From an uncultured bacterium (GTDB lineage Bacteria; Cyanobacteriota; Vampirovibrionia; Gastranaerophilales; Gastranaerophilaceae): a stretch of DNA of 38,894 nt. The translations under genes were made by a program, and so were the position numbers. The notes under the pieces were generated by a model, which was given only the letters and a program-made list of their open reading frames with translations, was not told where the DNA came from and did no database searches. The DNA lies in NCBI GenBank assembly GCA_949298985.1, contig CASFYV010000019.1:1-38894 (forward strand), read 5' to 3'. How positions within the stretch are numbered: the stretch's first letter is position 1; the number at the start of each line of letters is the position of its first letter. Shown piece after piece: positions 1 through 8,893 of this stretch.

Positions 1-21
1 AAAAGAGTATTTATGGTACAC

Positions 22-88
22 ATGGTTTGATTATTTCCTACCCCTAAAATCCGCTACACAAGCCGATTGCCCGAAATAATCGCACCAT
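22..88. repeat. Short inverted-repeat element (GGTTTGATTATTT family)
   Basis: The left arm ATGGTTTGATTATTT (22-36) and the right arm AAATAATCGCACCAT (74-88) are reverse complements at 13 of 15 positions and flank 37 bp. The inner word CCGATTGCC (64-72) followed by RAAATAATC recurs at 32861-32880, and the arm motif recurs near 32.9 and 33.5 kb. There is no open frame here. The length and terminal arms suit a MITE-like or REP-like intergenic element; that is inference. The rest of 1-176, apart from the terminator, shows nothing recognisable. Confidence 0.45.
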
Positions 89-144
89 CTGTCATACGCA
101 AAACACTCACTTTATTACAGTCAATTTACTAAACTGACAAAATA

Positions 145-172
145 CTAAAAAAGAGTCCTTACGGACTCTTTC
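145..172 (-). terminator. Rho-independent terminator of tRNA-Ser
   Basis: AAGAGTCC (151-158), loop TTAC, GGACTCTT (163-170) form a perfect 8-bp stem. Read on the minus strand it is followed by a run of T (146-152). It lies just downstream of the minus-strand tRNA. Confidence 0.85.
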
Positions 173-176
173 TAAA

Positions 177-266
177 TGGAGGAGGAGGTGGGATTCGAAC
201 CCACGGTACGCTCTCACGTACGACGGTTTTCAAGACCGCTCCAATCAACCGCTCTGGCACTCCTCC
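177..266 (-). tRNA. tRNA-Ser (anticodon UGA)
   Basis: Read on the minus strand, the acceptor GGAGGAG pairs with CTCCTCC. The anticodon loop is CTTGAAA with anticodon TGA (reads UCA). The variable arm is long (GTACG/CGTAC stem), as in class II serine tRNAs, and the T arm is GTGGG-TTCGAAT-CCCAC. CCA appears to be encoded (177-179). The discriminator base comes out as U rather than the G usual for bacterial tRNA-Ser, which is odd. Confidence 0.95.
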
Positions 267-377
267 AAAGATATTTAATTGGTAACAATATTATTCTACA
301 TAAAACATTTTTTTTTGTAAAGAGGATTTTAATTATTTATTTTTTGTTATAAAATACTTCCTAAGGGAAGGATATCC

Positions 378-989
378 ATGTTTGATTATTTAAAAGGTCT
401 TATTACAGATAAAAAAAATTCATCTAAAGGACTTTTTGTTTCTATTGAAGTAGCAGGAATAGGATATTTACTTGAAGTTACTGAAAAAGATTTTCCTAAT
501 TTCGAAGTAAATGAAGAATTTTTAAAAAAAGTTTATGTCCATCTTGCCCATAGAGAAGATGCTATGACGTTATTTGGATTTATTTCAAAAGAAACTCGTG
601 ATATTTTTCAGATTCTTCTATCTGTTTCAGGTGTTGGTGCTAAAATGGCTATCGCCCTTTTAAGTGAGTTTGATGCTTGTGATTTAATTTCTCTTGTAAT
701 AGATGGCAATTTTAAGGAATTGACTAGAGCTAAAGGAGTCGGACCAAAACTGGCACAAAAAATCATACTTGAACTTAAAGATAAATTAATGAAAGTAGAA
801 ATACCTAAATGCAGTTTTTCTACAATTCCTCAAAATCAAGCTTTTGAAGATACTCAAGCTATTCTTTTATCACTAGGATACAGTGAGGGAGAAATCGGAG
901 ATGCAATTAATAAAGTAATATCAACCATAAACGATAAATCAAATTCGGAAGAAATTTTAAGAAAAGTTCTTACGATTTTATCAATGTAA
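378..989 (+). CDS. ruvA: Holliday junction branch migration protein RuvA
   Basis: RuvA forms the tetramer that binds four-way DNA junctions and loads the RuvB motor during recombinational repair. The 203 aa match the usual RuvA length. An OB-fold domain comes first (about 1-63), then two helix-hairpin-helix motifs, SGVGAKMA (84-91) and KGVGPKLA (119-126), which contact the junction arms. A C-terminal three-helix domain (from about 152) normally contacts RuvB. The start follows an AGGGAAGG ribosome-binding site at good spacing. A weak -10 (TATAAA, 348-353) lies upstream. It stands alone: ruvB and ruvC are not next to it, as is common in cyanobacterial relatives. Confidence 0.95.
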   Translation: MFDYLKGLITDKKNSSKGLFVSIEVAGIGYLLEVTEKDFPNFEVNEEFLKKVYVHLAHREDAMTLFGFISKETRDIFQILLSVSGVGAKMAIALLSEFDACDLISLVIDGNFKELTRAKGVGPKLAQKIILELKDKLMKVEIPKCSFSTIPQNQAFEDTQAILLSLGYSEGEIGDAINKVISTINDKSNSEEILRKVLTILSM

Positions 990-1071
990 ATATTTGTAAA
1001 AATCTGGATTAATCTAAGCAAAAATATTTTTCACCGAATTTATATTTATCAGAAAGAATAAGAAGGTGAAA

Positions 1072-2667
1072 ATGAATTTAAGAATATCGACCATAATAAC
1101 AAATCCAATAAATAAAATAGCTTTCAAAAGAAATTCTGTTGAAAATTCTAAAAAAGAAAATAATTTAGAAAAAACACCTCCAAAAGACTCTTTTGAAATG
1201 TCTATCGGATATATCAATGATATTCACGGACAAACTAATAATATGATGAGAATCTTATCAGGTATTGATGGCGATTTAAAACTTTCAGCCGGAGATAATG
1301 ATATTGGTGATGAAAAAAATGATAAAATCCATCTTGTAACAACAAAATTTTTAAATATTGCAGACATTAAAGGTTCAGCACTTGGGAACCACGAACTTGA
1401 CATGGCACAAAAAGATTGTATAGATGCAATTAATAGGTTTAATGGTGAAATTTTAGCCGTTAACTTTGAACAAATACCTTTAGAGAAACAAAATCCTGAA
1501 GAAATAAAGAAAAATGGTCGTGCTGACTTAAAAAATCATCTAAAAAAATCTACAATAGTTGAAGTTAAAGGTGAAAAAATCGGTTTAATAGGTGCTTCTC
1601 CTATGGATATGTTAGAAAGATTAACCCATCCTAATTACTATACAGATTGTTCTGTTGACGAATTAGATGATACGATAGAAGCTATTCAAGAAGAAGTTGA
1701 TAAATTTAAAGAGCAAGGTATTAATAAAATAATATTACTTTCACATATGGGGCATAAACGTGACAAGAAAGTTGCGGAAGAAGTTGATGGTATTGACGTT
1801 ATTGTTAGTGGTCATACGCATGAACTTTTAAAAGGAATTAAGGAAGGTGAAAATTTACTGTATTCAAAATCAGGAGAGCCTGTTATAATTACAGAAGCTG
1901 GGCGTGATGGTAGTTATTTTGGAAAACTTAATTTAACATTTGATAAAAATGGGATAATCACAAAAGCTCAAAACAATTTAGGAGAAACTCGTTTATTTCA
2001 TAAAAATATGATTAATCAATACATTTTTGATAATCTATTAGGAGTTCCGGAAAGAGTTGGCTACATAAAAGAAGCTCTTCCACCTCCAGAAAGTTTAGCT
2101 GAAGAAAATCCACATGCAAATTTTGTTTGTGATGCTATGCGTGAAATGACAAATTCTGATATTGCTTTATGGCATCATAGTGGAGTCAGAAACTTTTTTC
2201 ACGAAGGTGTTTTAGATTCAAGAGATGTGAAGGATATGGCACCATTCCTTGATTATGTTGTTGTTGCGAATGTTTCTGAAAAAACAATTGTTGATTCTTT
2301 CAAAAAAGCAATTGAAGTTACTTATGATTCTCCTGCACATAAACCTGGTTTATTAGCTGTATCGGGTCTAAATTATACAGTAGATCCTGATGAAGGAGAG
2401 CTTGTTGATATGAATTTCATTGATAAAGAAGGAAACGAAATAAAAATTGATGTTGAAAACCCTAGAAAAGATAAATTTTACAAAGTTGTCACTGATGAAT
2501 TTTTAATGTCAGCAGGTGCAGATTACAATATCTTAGCTCCGGAAGAGCTTTATATTGAAAAATATCCTTTTGACAAAGATGTTTTAACTTGTAATTACAT
2601 AAAAAAACTAAACGAACCGATTGTAATCAACCAACTTGGACGAATCAAATTTAAACTTGATGATTAA
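1072..2667 (+). CDS. 5'-nucleotidase / metallophosphoesterase, copy 1
   Basis: This is a UshA/5'-nucleotidase-family protein of 531 aa. Metal ligands of the calcineurin-like domain are visible: NDIHG (49-53), AGDN (73-76), GNHE (105-108), SH (224-225) and GHTHE (247-251). A 5'-nucleotidase C-terminal substrate-binding domain follows from about residue 315. Such enzymes remove phosphate from nucleotides, usually outside the cytoplasm, yet no Sec signal peptide is present. Instead the N-terminus is a polar leader ending in KIAFKRN (15-21), a motif shared with other proteins here. I chose ATG 1072, six bases after AGAAGG, over the GTG at 1066, which overlaps that Shine-Dalgarno. A close paralog follows 48 bp downstream. 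The substrate is not predictable from sequence. Confidence 0.85.
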   Translation: MNLRISTIITNPINKIAFKRNSVENSKKENNLEKTPPKDSFEMSIGYINDIHGQTNNMMRILSGIDGDLKLSAGDNDIGDEKNDKIHLVTTKFLNIADIKGSALGNHELDMAQKDCIDAINRFNGEILAVNFEQIPLEKQNPEEIKKNGRADLKNHLKKSTIVEVKGEKIGLIGASPMDMLERLTHPNYYTDCSVDELDDTIEAIQEEVDKFKEQGINKIILLSHMGHKRDKKVAEEVDGIDVIVSGHTHELLKGIKEGENLLYSKSGEPVIITEAGRDGSYFGKLNLTFDKNGIITKAQNNLGETRLFHKNMINQYIFDNLLGVPERVGYIKEALPPPESLAEENPHANFVCDAMREMTNSDIALWHHSGVRNFFHEGVLDSRDVKDMAPFLDYVVVANVSEKTIVDSFKKAIEVTYDSPAHKPGLLAVSGLNYTVDPDEGELVDMNFIDKEGNEIKIDVENPRKDKFYKVVTDEFLMSAGADYNILAPEELYIEKYPFDKDVLTCNYIKKLNEPIVINQLGRIKFKLDD

Positions 2668-2715
2668 TAGCAAAAAAAATATTTAGCCGTTTTATTACAT
2701 AAAAAGTAGGAAAAT

Positions 2716-4290
2716 ATGATAAACAAACTATCATTATCAAAAACCAACCAATATACATTTACATTTAGAAGAAACAATGATTCTAAAACAAATAACTTTG
2801 AAAAATCTCCAAAACAAGATGTATTTGAAATGTCTGTAGGTTATGTAAATGATTTACACGGACAAACTAACAATATGACAAGAATTTTGTCAGGCATAAA
2901 GGGAGATTTAAGACTTTCTGCAGGAGATAACAATATTGGGGATGAAAAAAATAAAAAGGTTAATCGTGCTGTAATAAAATTTATGAATATGGCCAATATC
3001 AAGGGTTCTGCTCTTGGAAATCACGAAATGGACACTCGTCAGAAAGACTTTGTAGATACTGCTAAAGAGTTTAACGGTAATTATTTTGCAATAAATTTAA
3101 AACAAGCTGCTAAGAATACGTTAGATGTTGATGATGAAAAATTTGAACATGATGAATTGAATAAAGTCATAAAAAAAGCTTCAATAATAGAGGTGAAGGG
3201 GGAAAAAATAGGTTTAATAGGTGCGGCTCCTATAGATTTGAAAGAAAGAGTTACACATCCTGCTTATCATAAAGATTGTTCTGTAGATAAATTAGAAGAT
3301 ACTATTGAAGATATTCAAGAACAAATTGATGATTTAAAGGCAAAAGGAGTAAATAAAATTTTCTTACTTTCTCACTTAGGAAATACCACAGATAAAATAG
3401 TTGCAGAAAATACTAATGGTATTGATGTAATAATTGGTGGACATACTCATGAATTAATTAAAGACATAAAAGAAGGCGAAAACTTATTATACTCACTAGT
3501 GGGAGAACCAGTAATAATAACAGAAGCTGGTAAAAACGGTAATTATTTTGGATTATTAAACTTAACTTTTGATAAAGAAGGTATGATTACAAAAGTTCAA
3601 AATAATTTAGCAGAAACCAAATTATTCCCTAAAAACATGATTAATCAATATATTCTTAATCAAATATTAGGAGAACCTGAAATTATCGGTTCTATAAAAT
3701 CGGTAACTCCACCTCCTAAAACATTGATAGAAGAAAACGCACACGCTAATTTTATGTGTGATGCAATGCGTTATGAATTAGGAGTTGATATTGCTTTATG
3801 GAATAACAGTGGTACAAGAAGTTTCTTCCAAACGGGAATAATCGATACAAGAGATATAAAAGACATTGCACCATTTGAAGATAGAGTATCAGTTGCAAAC
3901 GTTTCTGAAAAGAAAATAGTTGATCTGTTTAAAAAGACAATCGAAGCAACTTATAAAACTCAAGGTAATAAACCAGGTTTACTTGCGGTCTCTGGACTTA
4001 ATTATACAGTAAATCCTAAAAAAGGCACTTTGGCAGGAATGAATTTTATTGATAAAAATGGTAATGAACATAAAATTGATATTAAAAATCCTAGAGAAAA
4101 CAAATTTTATAGTGTAGCTCAAGATTCATTTATGATGTTTGAAGGTGCTGATTTTGATGTATTAGCTCCAAAAGAAGAGTGCATAAATTATCCTTTCAAT
4201 AAAGACTTTTTAGCTTGTGAATACATAAAACACCTAAATGAGCCTGTTGTTATTAATCAAACTGGTAGAATAAAATTTGAAGAGGGGTAA
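2716..4290 (+). CDS. 5'-nucleotidase / metallophosphoesterase, copy 2
   Basis: This 524-aa protein is a tandem paralog of the preceding gene, with long shared blocks along its whole length, so the pair arose by duplication. Metal-binding motifs are intact: NDLHG (45-49), AGDN (69-72), GNHE (101-104), SHLGN and GHTHE. The 5'-nucleotidase C-terminal domain is present. Like copy 1 it lacks a signal peptide and has a short N-terminal leader, here with YTFTFRRN (13-20). The two differ in the C-terminal pocket: copy 1 has WHHSGVRNFF where this has WNNSGTRSFF. This suggests different substrate preference (inference). The ribosome-binding site is weak (TAGGAAAAT). It is probably co-transcribed with copy 1 and the Xre gene after it. 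Confidence 0.85.
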   Translation: MINKLSLSKTNQYTFTFRRNNDSKTNNFEKSPKQDVFEMSVGYVNDLHGQTNNMTRILSGIKGDLRLSAGDNNIGDEKNKKVNRAVIKFMNMANIKGSALGNHEMDTRQKDFVDTAKEFNGNYFAINLKQAAKNTLDVDDEKFEHDELNKVIKKASIIEVKGEKIGLIGAAPIDLKERVTHPAYHKDCSVDKLEDTIEDIQEQIDDLKAKGVNKIFLLSHLGNTTDKIVAENTNGIDVIIGGHTHELIKDIKEGENLLYSLVGEPVIITEAGKNGNYFGLLNLTFDKEGMITKVQNNLAETKLFPKNMINQYILNQILGEPEIIGSIKSVTPPPKTLIEENAHANFMCDAMRYELGVDIALWNNSGTRSFFQTGIIDTRDIKDIAPFEDRVSVANVSEKKIVDLFKKTIEATYKTQGNKPGLLAVSGLNYTVNPKKGTLAGMNFIDKNGNEHKIDIKNPRENKFYSVAQDSFMMFEGADFDVLAPKEECINYPFNKDFLACEYIKHLNEPVVINQTGRIKFEEG

Positions 4291-4310
4291 ATAATATTCA
4301 AAATATAATA

Positions 4311-4538
4311 ATGATGGATGAATATTTAAAAAAAGTTGGTAAGAACATAAAATTAGCAAGAAAATCTGAAAAAATATCTCAAGAAAAGCTTGCAGAAAAA
4401 ATTGGTGTCAGCAGAAATTATATCGGAATGATAGAACGTGGGGAAATAAATATTCCAACAAAAACATTAATTATACTAGCAAAAGCTTTAAATGTTCATC
4501 CTAAAATATTTCTAGATATTGAGATTATTTTTATATAA
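4311..4538 (+). CDS. Small Xre-family HTH transcriptional regulator
   Basis: The 75 aa are almost entirely a Cro/C1-type helix-turn-helix, with the hallmark stretch SQEKLAEKIGVSRNYIGMIE followed by RGEINIPT. It is probably a DNA-binding repressor. Two adjacent ATGs (4311, 4314) are possible starts and neither has a clear Shine-Dalgarno. TATAAT at 4304-4309 lies almost on top of the start. It sits 20 bp after the second nucleotidase gene and overlaps the convergent nnrD stop by 8 bp. Its target is unknown; it could regulate the nucleotidase pair. Confidence 0.8.
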   Translation: MMDEYLKKVGKNIKLARKSEKISQEKLAEKIGVSRNYIGMIERGEINIPTKTLIILAKALNVHPKIFLDIEIIFI

Positions 4539-5337
4539 TTTCTTTTATTGCAAGGTGTAAGTATTTAGGTAATTCAGAAGCGAGTACTGAGTATTCGCTC
4601 AATTCTTCTGAAGCAATTTCTCCAGCTCTTGAATGCAAATATACTCCAAGTTTTGCAGCATCAAATGTATTTAGTCCTTGAGCTAATAATCCTGCAATAA
4701 TTCCTGCAAGAACATCTCCAGAGCCGGCTTTGGCAAGTGCGGAATTCCCGTGTTGGTTTATAAATAATGTATTCCCATCTGTAATAATTGTTCTGTGTGT
4801 TTTTAGAACAGCTATACAATTATATTTTTTAGCTAACTTCCTTGCACTGCCTTCAAGATCTTTTAAAATAAAATCAAGCTCTACCCCTAAAAGTCTTGCA
4901 GCTTCTAGTGGATGAGGAGTAATTATTGAATTTAATGGTAATTCTATTTTTAAATTACTCAATATATTTAATCCATCAGCATCAATTAATACAGAGACAG
5001 TATCTTTTTGTAACTTTTTTATAATATCTTTAAATAGCTTATAGCTTTTGCGTTCTAGGCCTAATCCACAGCCTATTAAAATTATTGAATACTGCTTAAT
5101 ATTTCTTAATCCTTCTTCTCTTAAAAGGTAAACAGCTTCTGGTAAAATTGCTGATACAGCTTTTATTATATCTTTTTCTGTTGCTAAAGCCACAAAGCCG
5201 CCGCCAACTTTAAGAACACTAACTGTCGATAAATAAGCAGCACCTATATAATTTTTTGAACCTGAAAAATTCAAAACCTTACCAAAAGATCCTTTATTAG
5301 AATTTTGTTCTCGTAATGGCATTTTATATTCTGACAT
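4531..5337 (-). CDS. nnrD: ADP-dependent NAD(P)H-hydrate dehydratase (NnrD kinase-like domain)
   Basis: It repairs NADHX/NADPHX by nucleotide-dependent dehydration. The 268 aa are the ribokinase-like domain only; the NnrE epimerase domain often fused at the N-terminus is absent. Visible family motifs are KVGGGFVALAT (43-53), DADG (119-122), TPHPLEAARLLG (140-151) and the anion-hole AGSGDVLAG (204-212), whose Asp is catalytic. The start ATG follows AAGGAAAT, which overlaps the end of trmL 9 bp upstream. It is the last gene of a four-gene minus-strand operon. Confidence 0.9.
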   Translation of the reverse strand: MSEYKMPLREQNSNKGSFGKVLNFSGSKNYIGAAYLSTVSVLKVGGGFVALATEKDIIKAVSAILPEAVYLLREEGLRNIKQYSIILIGCGLGLERKSYKLFKDIIKKLQKDTVSVLIDADGLNILSNLKIELPLNSIITPHPLEAARLLGVELDFILKDLEGSARKLAKKYNCIAVLKTHRTIITDGNTLFINQHGNSALAKAGSGDVLAGIIAGLLAQGLNTFDAAKLGVYLHSRAGEIASEELSEYSVLASELPKYLHLAIKEII

Positions 5338-5346
5338 TATATTTCC

Positions 5347-5796
5347 TTATAGCCCAATCTGTCTTATTATTTCATAAGCTACAATCGCAACAGAATTTGA
5401 TAAATTTAGACTTCTTTGTCCTTCTTGCATTGGAATTGTAATTGCACTCTTTTGTGTCACATATTCTTGTGGCAACCCCCTTGATTCAGGACCAAATACT
5501 ATAAAATCATTCTCTTTAAAGTCTATATCAGTATATTTTTTCTTAGATTTTGTCGTAAGATAATAAAAGTTACCTTGAGGAAACATACTATACAATTCAT
5601 CCATAGAATTAACTTTATGTAAATCTACACTTTCCCAATAATCCATTCCAGCTCTTTTTGTGTATTTATCAGTAAGTGCAAATCCAAGTTTTCCAACAAG
5701 ATATAATGAAGCACCCGTACAAGCACATAATCTTGCAATATTACCCGTATTTTGGGGGATTTCAGGTTCATATAAAACTACATTAAATTTTCCCAT
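5347..5796 (-). CDS. trmL: tRNA (cytidine/uridine-34-2'-O)-methyltransferase TrmL
   Basis: This SPOUT-class enzyme methylates the ribose of the wobble base in tRNA-Leu. Its 149 aa equal the minimal TrmL size with no extra RNA-binding domain. The three SpoU motifs are visible: PEIPQNTGNIARLC (11-24), FGPESRGLP (101-109) and IPMQEGQRSLNLSNSVAI (121-138), which form the knotted SAM site. It sits between the phosphatidyltransferase (5-bp gap) and nnrD (9-bp gap), so translation is probably coupled. Confidence 0.93.
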   Translation of the reverse strand: MGKFNVVLYEPEIPQNTGNIARLCACTGASLYLVGKLGFALTDKYTKRAGMDYWESVDLHKVNSMDELYSMFPQGNFYYLTTKSKKKYTDIDFKENDFIVFGPESRGLPQEYVTQKSAITIPMQEGQRSLNLSNSVAIVAYEIIRQIGL

Positions 5797-5801
5797 TTTT
5801 A

Positions 5802-6395
5802 TTAATCAGCCTTCTTTTCAAATAAATATTTAGCTTCTATTACAACAGGTAAACCCCTTACTACACAAAATATAATTGCAAATACTGCCGCCCAATATCC
5901 TATTGCCCAAATAATTTCACGATTTGGACATACAGGAATTTTTGCTGTTATTATAAGAACAAATGCTAATACTTTAGCTACAGCATAACTTATTCTCATA
6001 AATTTAGAACCTGTAATGAATTTACAAATAGGATTTACTTGCATTCCAAAAGGAGTAAGCCCATGTTCCATCGCTGCACTTCTAATCGTATCTGTAATAA
6101 AGCCTCTTGTAATTGCAATCAAAGGAAATAAAATACTAATCCATCCCATAACAGCAAATAAAATCCAATAGGTATTTTCGACTATTCTATCTCCCATAAT
6201 ATCAAGAAGAGCTCCGAATTTTGACTCTTCATGAAGTTTTCTTGCTACATACCCATCAACTCCATCAAGAGCAAAAGCCAAAATTGTAAGAGCTAAAGCC
6301 CAAATATAAGCAGGTGTATTTCCTTGATGAGTATAAATTAAATATACTGCAAAAAACATTACAAAAATTCTAAATATCGAAATAAAATTTGCCAT
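5802..6395 (-). CDS. CDP-alcohol phosphatidyltransferase family protein
   Basis: This integral membrane enzyme of phospholipid synthesis moves a phosphatidyl group from CDP-diacylglycerol to an alcohol. The full family signature D-x2-DG-x2-AR-x8-G-x3-D-x3-D is present (D44, D47-G48, A51-R52, G61, D65, D69). The 197 aa include several hydrophobic segments (about 3-20, 30-44, 75-100, 130-150, 160-180). A glycerol-3-phosphate (PgsA-like) or inositol acceptor is possible; the sequence alone does not settle it. It has a strong ribosome-binding site, GGTGGTGAG. It lies 33 bp after the oxidoreductase in the same operon. Confidence 0.85.
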   Translation of the reverse strand: MANFISIFRIFVMFFAVYLIYTHQGNTPAYIWALALTILAFALDGVDGYVARKLHEESKFGALLDIMGDRIVENTYWILFAVMGWISILFPLIAITRGFITDTIRSAAMEHGLTPFGMQVNPICKFITGSKFMRISYAVAKVLAFVLIITAKIPVCPNREIIWAIGYWAAVFAIIFCVVRGLPVVIEAKYLFEKKAD

Positions 6396-6428
6396 CTCTC
6401 ACCACCATCTTATATTAATATATTAAAT

Positions 6429-7427
6429 TTAAACTTTCATTCTTGAAAGAGCAAAATCTTTTTTATTAAGTTCTTCAAGTTTAGAACCCATCATAATTTT
6501 TTCAGCTTCTTCAAGAACACTAACTACAGCATAACCATTAGCACCATCTGAACGAGCCTTTTGTCCAGATGCACAGCAGTTTACAAAATGCTGACAAGCT
6601 AATTTTAAAGGTTCTATTTCTAAATAATCAAGTGCATAATTTTGAGTATTTGCTGGTTTAAAATTATCATAAACTTTTAATTTATCAGTAGGTGCTGTAT
6701 CATCAAAAATCGCAGTAGCTTTTGTACCTCTAACAAGCAAAGTTACATGTTTTTGAGGAGTTATCCAACTATCAGAAATGTGTGCAATCATACCACCTTC
6801 AAATTCTATTCCGATATGAGTTATATCCATAATGTTATTTTTATCTGATGAACATCCTATTGCAGAAATAACTTTCACAGGATTCTTCCCTGTAACATAA
6901 GCTATCATAGATAAATCATGCGGAGCTAAATCCCACATAACACTTCTATCATTTTTATGATAATTAACATTTAATCTATCACTTTGAGCATATACAGGTT
7001 CTCCCAATACACCTTCTTCGATTAACATTTTTAATCTGTTAACAGCAGGATGATATAATAATAAATGGTCAACCATTAATACAAGCCCTTTTGATTCAGC
7101 AAGTTCTGTTAATACTCTTGCTTCTTCTGCGACAGTTGAAATAGGTTTTTCAACATAAACATTTTTACCTGCTTCTAACATTGCTTTAACTATTTTAAAA
7201 TGCGTATGACTTGGAGTTACAACCGCAACTCCTGTTATAGAATTATCATTAATAATATCATTAAAGTCTTTTGTTACCTTTACTCCAGGGAATTGTTCCT
7301 GAACTGTTTTTAAAGATTCATCATCTAAATCACAAACCATTTCTAAAACATTCAAATTATAGAAATTACGAACAATATTTTTACCCCAAATTCCAAAACC
7401 AATTACAGCTATTTTTTGTTCTTTCAT
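6429..7427 (-). CDS. Gfo/Idh/MocA-family NAD(P)-dependent oxidoreductase
   Basis: A Rossmann domain with GFGIWGKN (10-17) binds NAD(P), and VEKPIS (92-97) is the family's EKP signature. The C-terminal domain carries MWDLAPHDL with its putative catalytic His. Members oxidise sugars or reduce biliverdin-like and keto-sugar substrates; the substrate is unknown here. The chosen start gives 332 aa. An in-frame ATG at 7445 would lie only about 7 nt from the predicted transcription start, so ATG 7427 is preferred. It is the first gene of the operon with the phosphatidyltransferase, trmL and nnrD, which suggests a role with lipid headgroups or surface sugars (inference). Confidence 0.85.
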   Translation of the reverse strand: MKEQKIAVIGFGIWGKNIVRNFYNLNVLEMVCDLDDESLKTVQEQFPGVKVTKDFNDIINDNSITGVAVVTPSHTHFKIVKAMLEAGKNVYVEKPISTVAEEARVLTELAESKGLVLMVDHLLLYHPAVNRLKMLIEEGVLGEPVYAQSDRLNVNYHKNDRSVMWDLAPHDLSMIAYVTGKNPVKVISAIGCSSDKNNIMDITHIGIEFEGGMIAHISDSWITPQKHVTLLVRGTKATAIFDDTAPTDKLKVYDNFKPANTQNYALDYLEIEPLKLACQHFVNCCASGQKARSDGANGYAVVSVLEEAEKIMMGSKLEELNKKDFALSRMKV

Positions 7428-7458
7428 ACCATCCCACTCTTTCATATTGTATAATTTT

Positions 7459-7487
7459 ATTATATTACAAGCTATATTTTGAGTAAA
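7459..7487 (-). promoter_or_regulatory. Sigma70-type promoter of the oxidoreductase-nnrD operon
   Basis: On the minus strand, -35 TTTACT (7482-7487), a 17-bp spacer and -10 TATAAT (7459-7464). The expected start of transcription is near 7452. Confidence 0.65.
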
Positions 7488-7517
7488 GTATTTATAACAA
7501 ATGGTTTAAAGAATATA

Positions 7518-7553
7518 AAAATAGAGTAACAAGAAATCTTGTTACTCTATTAA
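7518..7553 (-). terminator. Rho-independent terminator of tuf
   Basis: A perfect 14-bp stem, AATAGAGTAACAAG (7520-7533) and its complement (7538-7551), with loop AAAT. On the minus strand it is followed by a short T-rich tail. It lies just after the tuf stop. Confidence 0.85.
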
Positions 7554-7577
7554 ATATTGGTTTAATTATCAATAAAA

Positions 7578-8786
7578 TTATTCAATAATTTTATCAACAA
7601 CACCAGCACCAACTGTTCTACCACCTTCACGGATAGCGAATCTCATACCTTCTTCGATAGCTACTGGGTTGATTAATTCAACTTCCATAACTACGTTATC
7701 ACCAGGCATAACCATTTCACCATCAAATTTGATAGAACCAGTAACGTCAGTTGTTCTGATATAGAATTGAGGTCTATATCCAGGGAAGAATGGAGTATGA
7801 CGTCCACCTTCATCTTTTGTTAATACGTAAACGTTAGCTGTAAATTTAGTGTGTGGGTGGATTGAACCAGGTTTACATAAAACTTGACCACGTTGGATTT
7901 CAGTTTTATCAATACCTCTTAATAAAGCACCAATGTTGTCACCAGCTTGACCTTGATCAAGTTGTTTTCTGAACATTTCAACACCAGTTACAGTTGTTTT
8001 CTTAGTTTCACCTAAACCAACTAATTCAACTTCATCACCAACTTTAACAATACCACGTTCTACTCTACCTGTAGCAACTGTACCACGACCTGTGATAGAG
8101 AATACGTCTTCTACTGGCATTAAGAATGGTTTGTCTAAGTCACGTTCTGGAGTTGGGAAGTAGTTGTCAACTGCATCCATTAATTCCCAAATTTTATCAA
8201 CCCATTTATCTTCACCACGTTGTACATTTGGATTAGCTTGAACTGCTTCTAAAGCTTTTAAAGCTGAACCGTGGATGAAAGGAATATTGTCACCGTCGAA
8301 TTCGTAAGAAGATAATAACTCTCTTACTTCCATTTCAACAAGTTCTAATAATTCTGGGTCATCAACCATATCACATTTATTTAAAAATACTACTAAGTTA
8401 GGAACACCAACTTGTCTAGCAAGAAGGATGTGTTCACGAGTTTGAGGCATAGCACCGTCAGTAGCAGCAACTACAAGAATTGCACCGTCCATTTGAGCAG
8501 CACCTGTAATCATGTTTTTAACATAGTCAGCGTGACCAGGACAGTCAACGTGCGCATAGTGTCTAGCATCTGTTTCATATTCTACGTGAGCTGTAGAAAT
8601 GGTTATACCTCTTGCTTTTTCTTCTGGAGCAGCATCGATTTCATCGAATTTTTTAGCTTGTGCTTTACCAGCCGCAGCCATAACACCAGTGATAGCTGCT
8701 GTTAATGTTGTTTTACCGTGGTCAACGTGGCCTACTGTACCAATGTTAACGTGCGGTTTTGTACGTTCAAATTTTTCACGTGCCAT
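7578..8786 (-). CDS. tuf: Translation elongation factor Tu
   Basis: EF-Tu delivers aminoacyl-tRNA to the ribosome as a GTP complex. The GTPase motifs are intact: [13 protein letters not shown] (effector), DCPGH, NKCD and SALK. Domains II and III follow, ending [11 protein letters not shown]. The 402 aa match bacterial EF-Tu. It is alone, not in a str operon with fusA and rpsG, and has its own promoter and a strong terminator. The codon choice and GC are visibly richer than in its neighbours, as expected for a highly expressed gene. The Shine-Dalgarno AAGGAGAT precedes the ATG. Confidence 0.98.
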   Translation of the reverse strand: MAREKFERTKPHVNIGTVGHVDHGKTTLTAAITGVMAAAGKAQAKKFDEIDAAPEEKARGITISTAHVEYETDARHYAHVDCPGHADYVKNMITGAAQMDGAILVVAATDGAMPQTREHILLARQVGVPNLVVFLNKCDMVDDPELLELVEMEVRELLSSYEFDGDNIPFIHGSALKALEAVQANPNVQRGEDKWVDKIWELMDAVDNYFPTPERDLDKPFLMPVEDVFSITGRGTVATGRVERGIVKVGDEVELVGLGETKKTTVTGVEMFRKQLDQGQAGDNIGALLRGIDKTEIQRGQVLCKPGSIHPHTKFTANVYVLTKDEGGRHTPFFPGYRPQFYIRTTDVTGSIKFDGEMVMPGDNVVMEVELINPVAIEEGMRFAIREGGRTVGAGVVDKIIE

Positions 8787-8851
8787 GAGATTAATCTCCT
8801 TCTTTGATTAAATATACTACGTCAACTTATAATATACTAAGTTATACAATT

Positions 8852-8879
8852 ATTTTATACTCTAAAGAAATATTGTCAA
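8852..8879 (-). promoter_or_regulatory. Promoter of tuf
   Basis: On the minus strand, a perfect -35 TTGACA (8874-8879), a 16-bp spacer and -10 TAAAAT (8852-8857). It leaves a leader of about 60 nt before the tuf ATG. Confidence 0.65.
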
Positions 8880-8893
8880 TAATTGCAAAAATC

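Noticed and set aside
1014..1217. Minus-strand 67-codon frame over the first nucleotidase start
   Set aside because: It lies opposite the nucleotidase start, is low-complexity, and has no promoter or ribosome-binding site.
8412..8811. Plus-strand open frames opposite tuf
   Set aside because: They are shadows of the codon-biased tuf gene on the other strand and have no ribosome-binding site.
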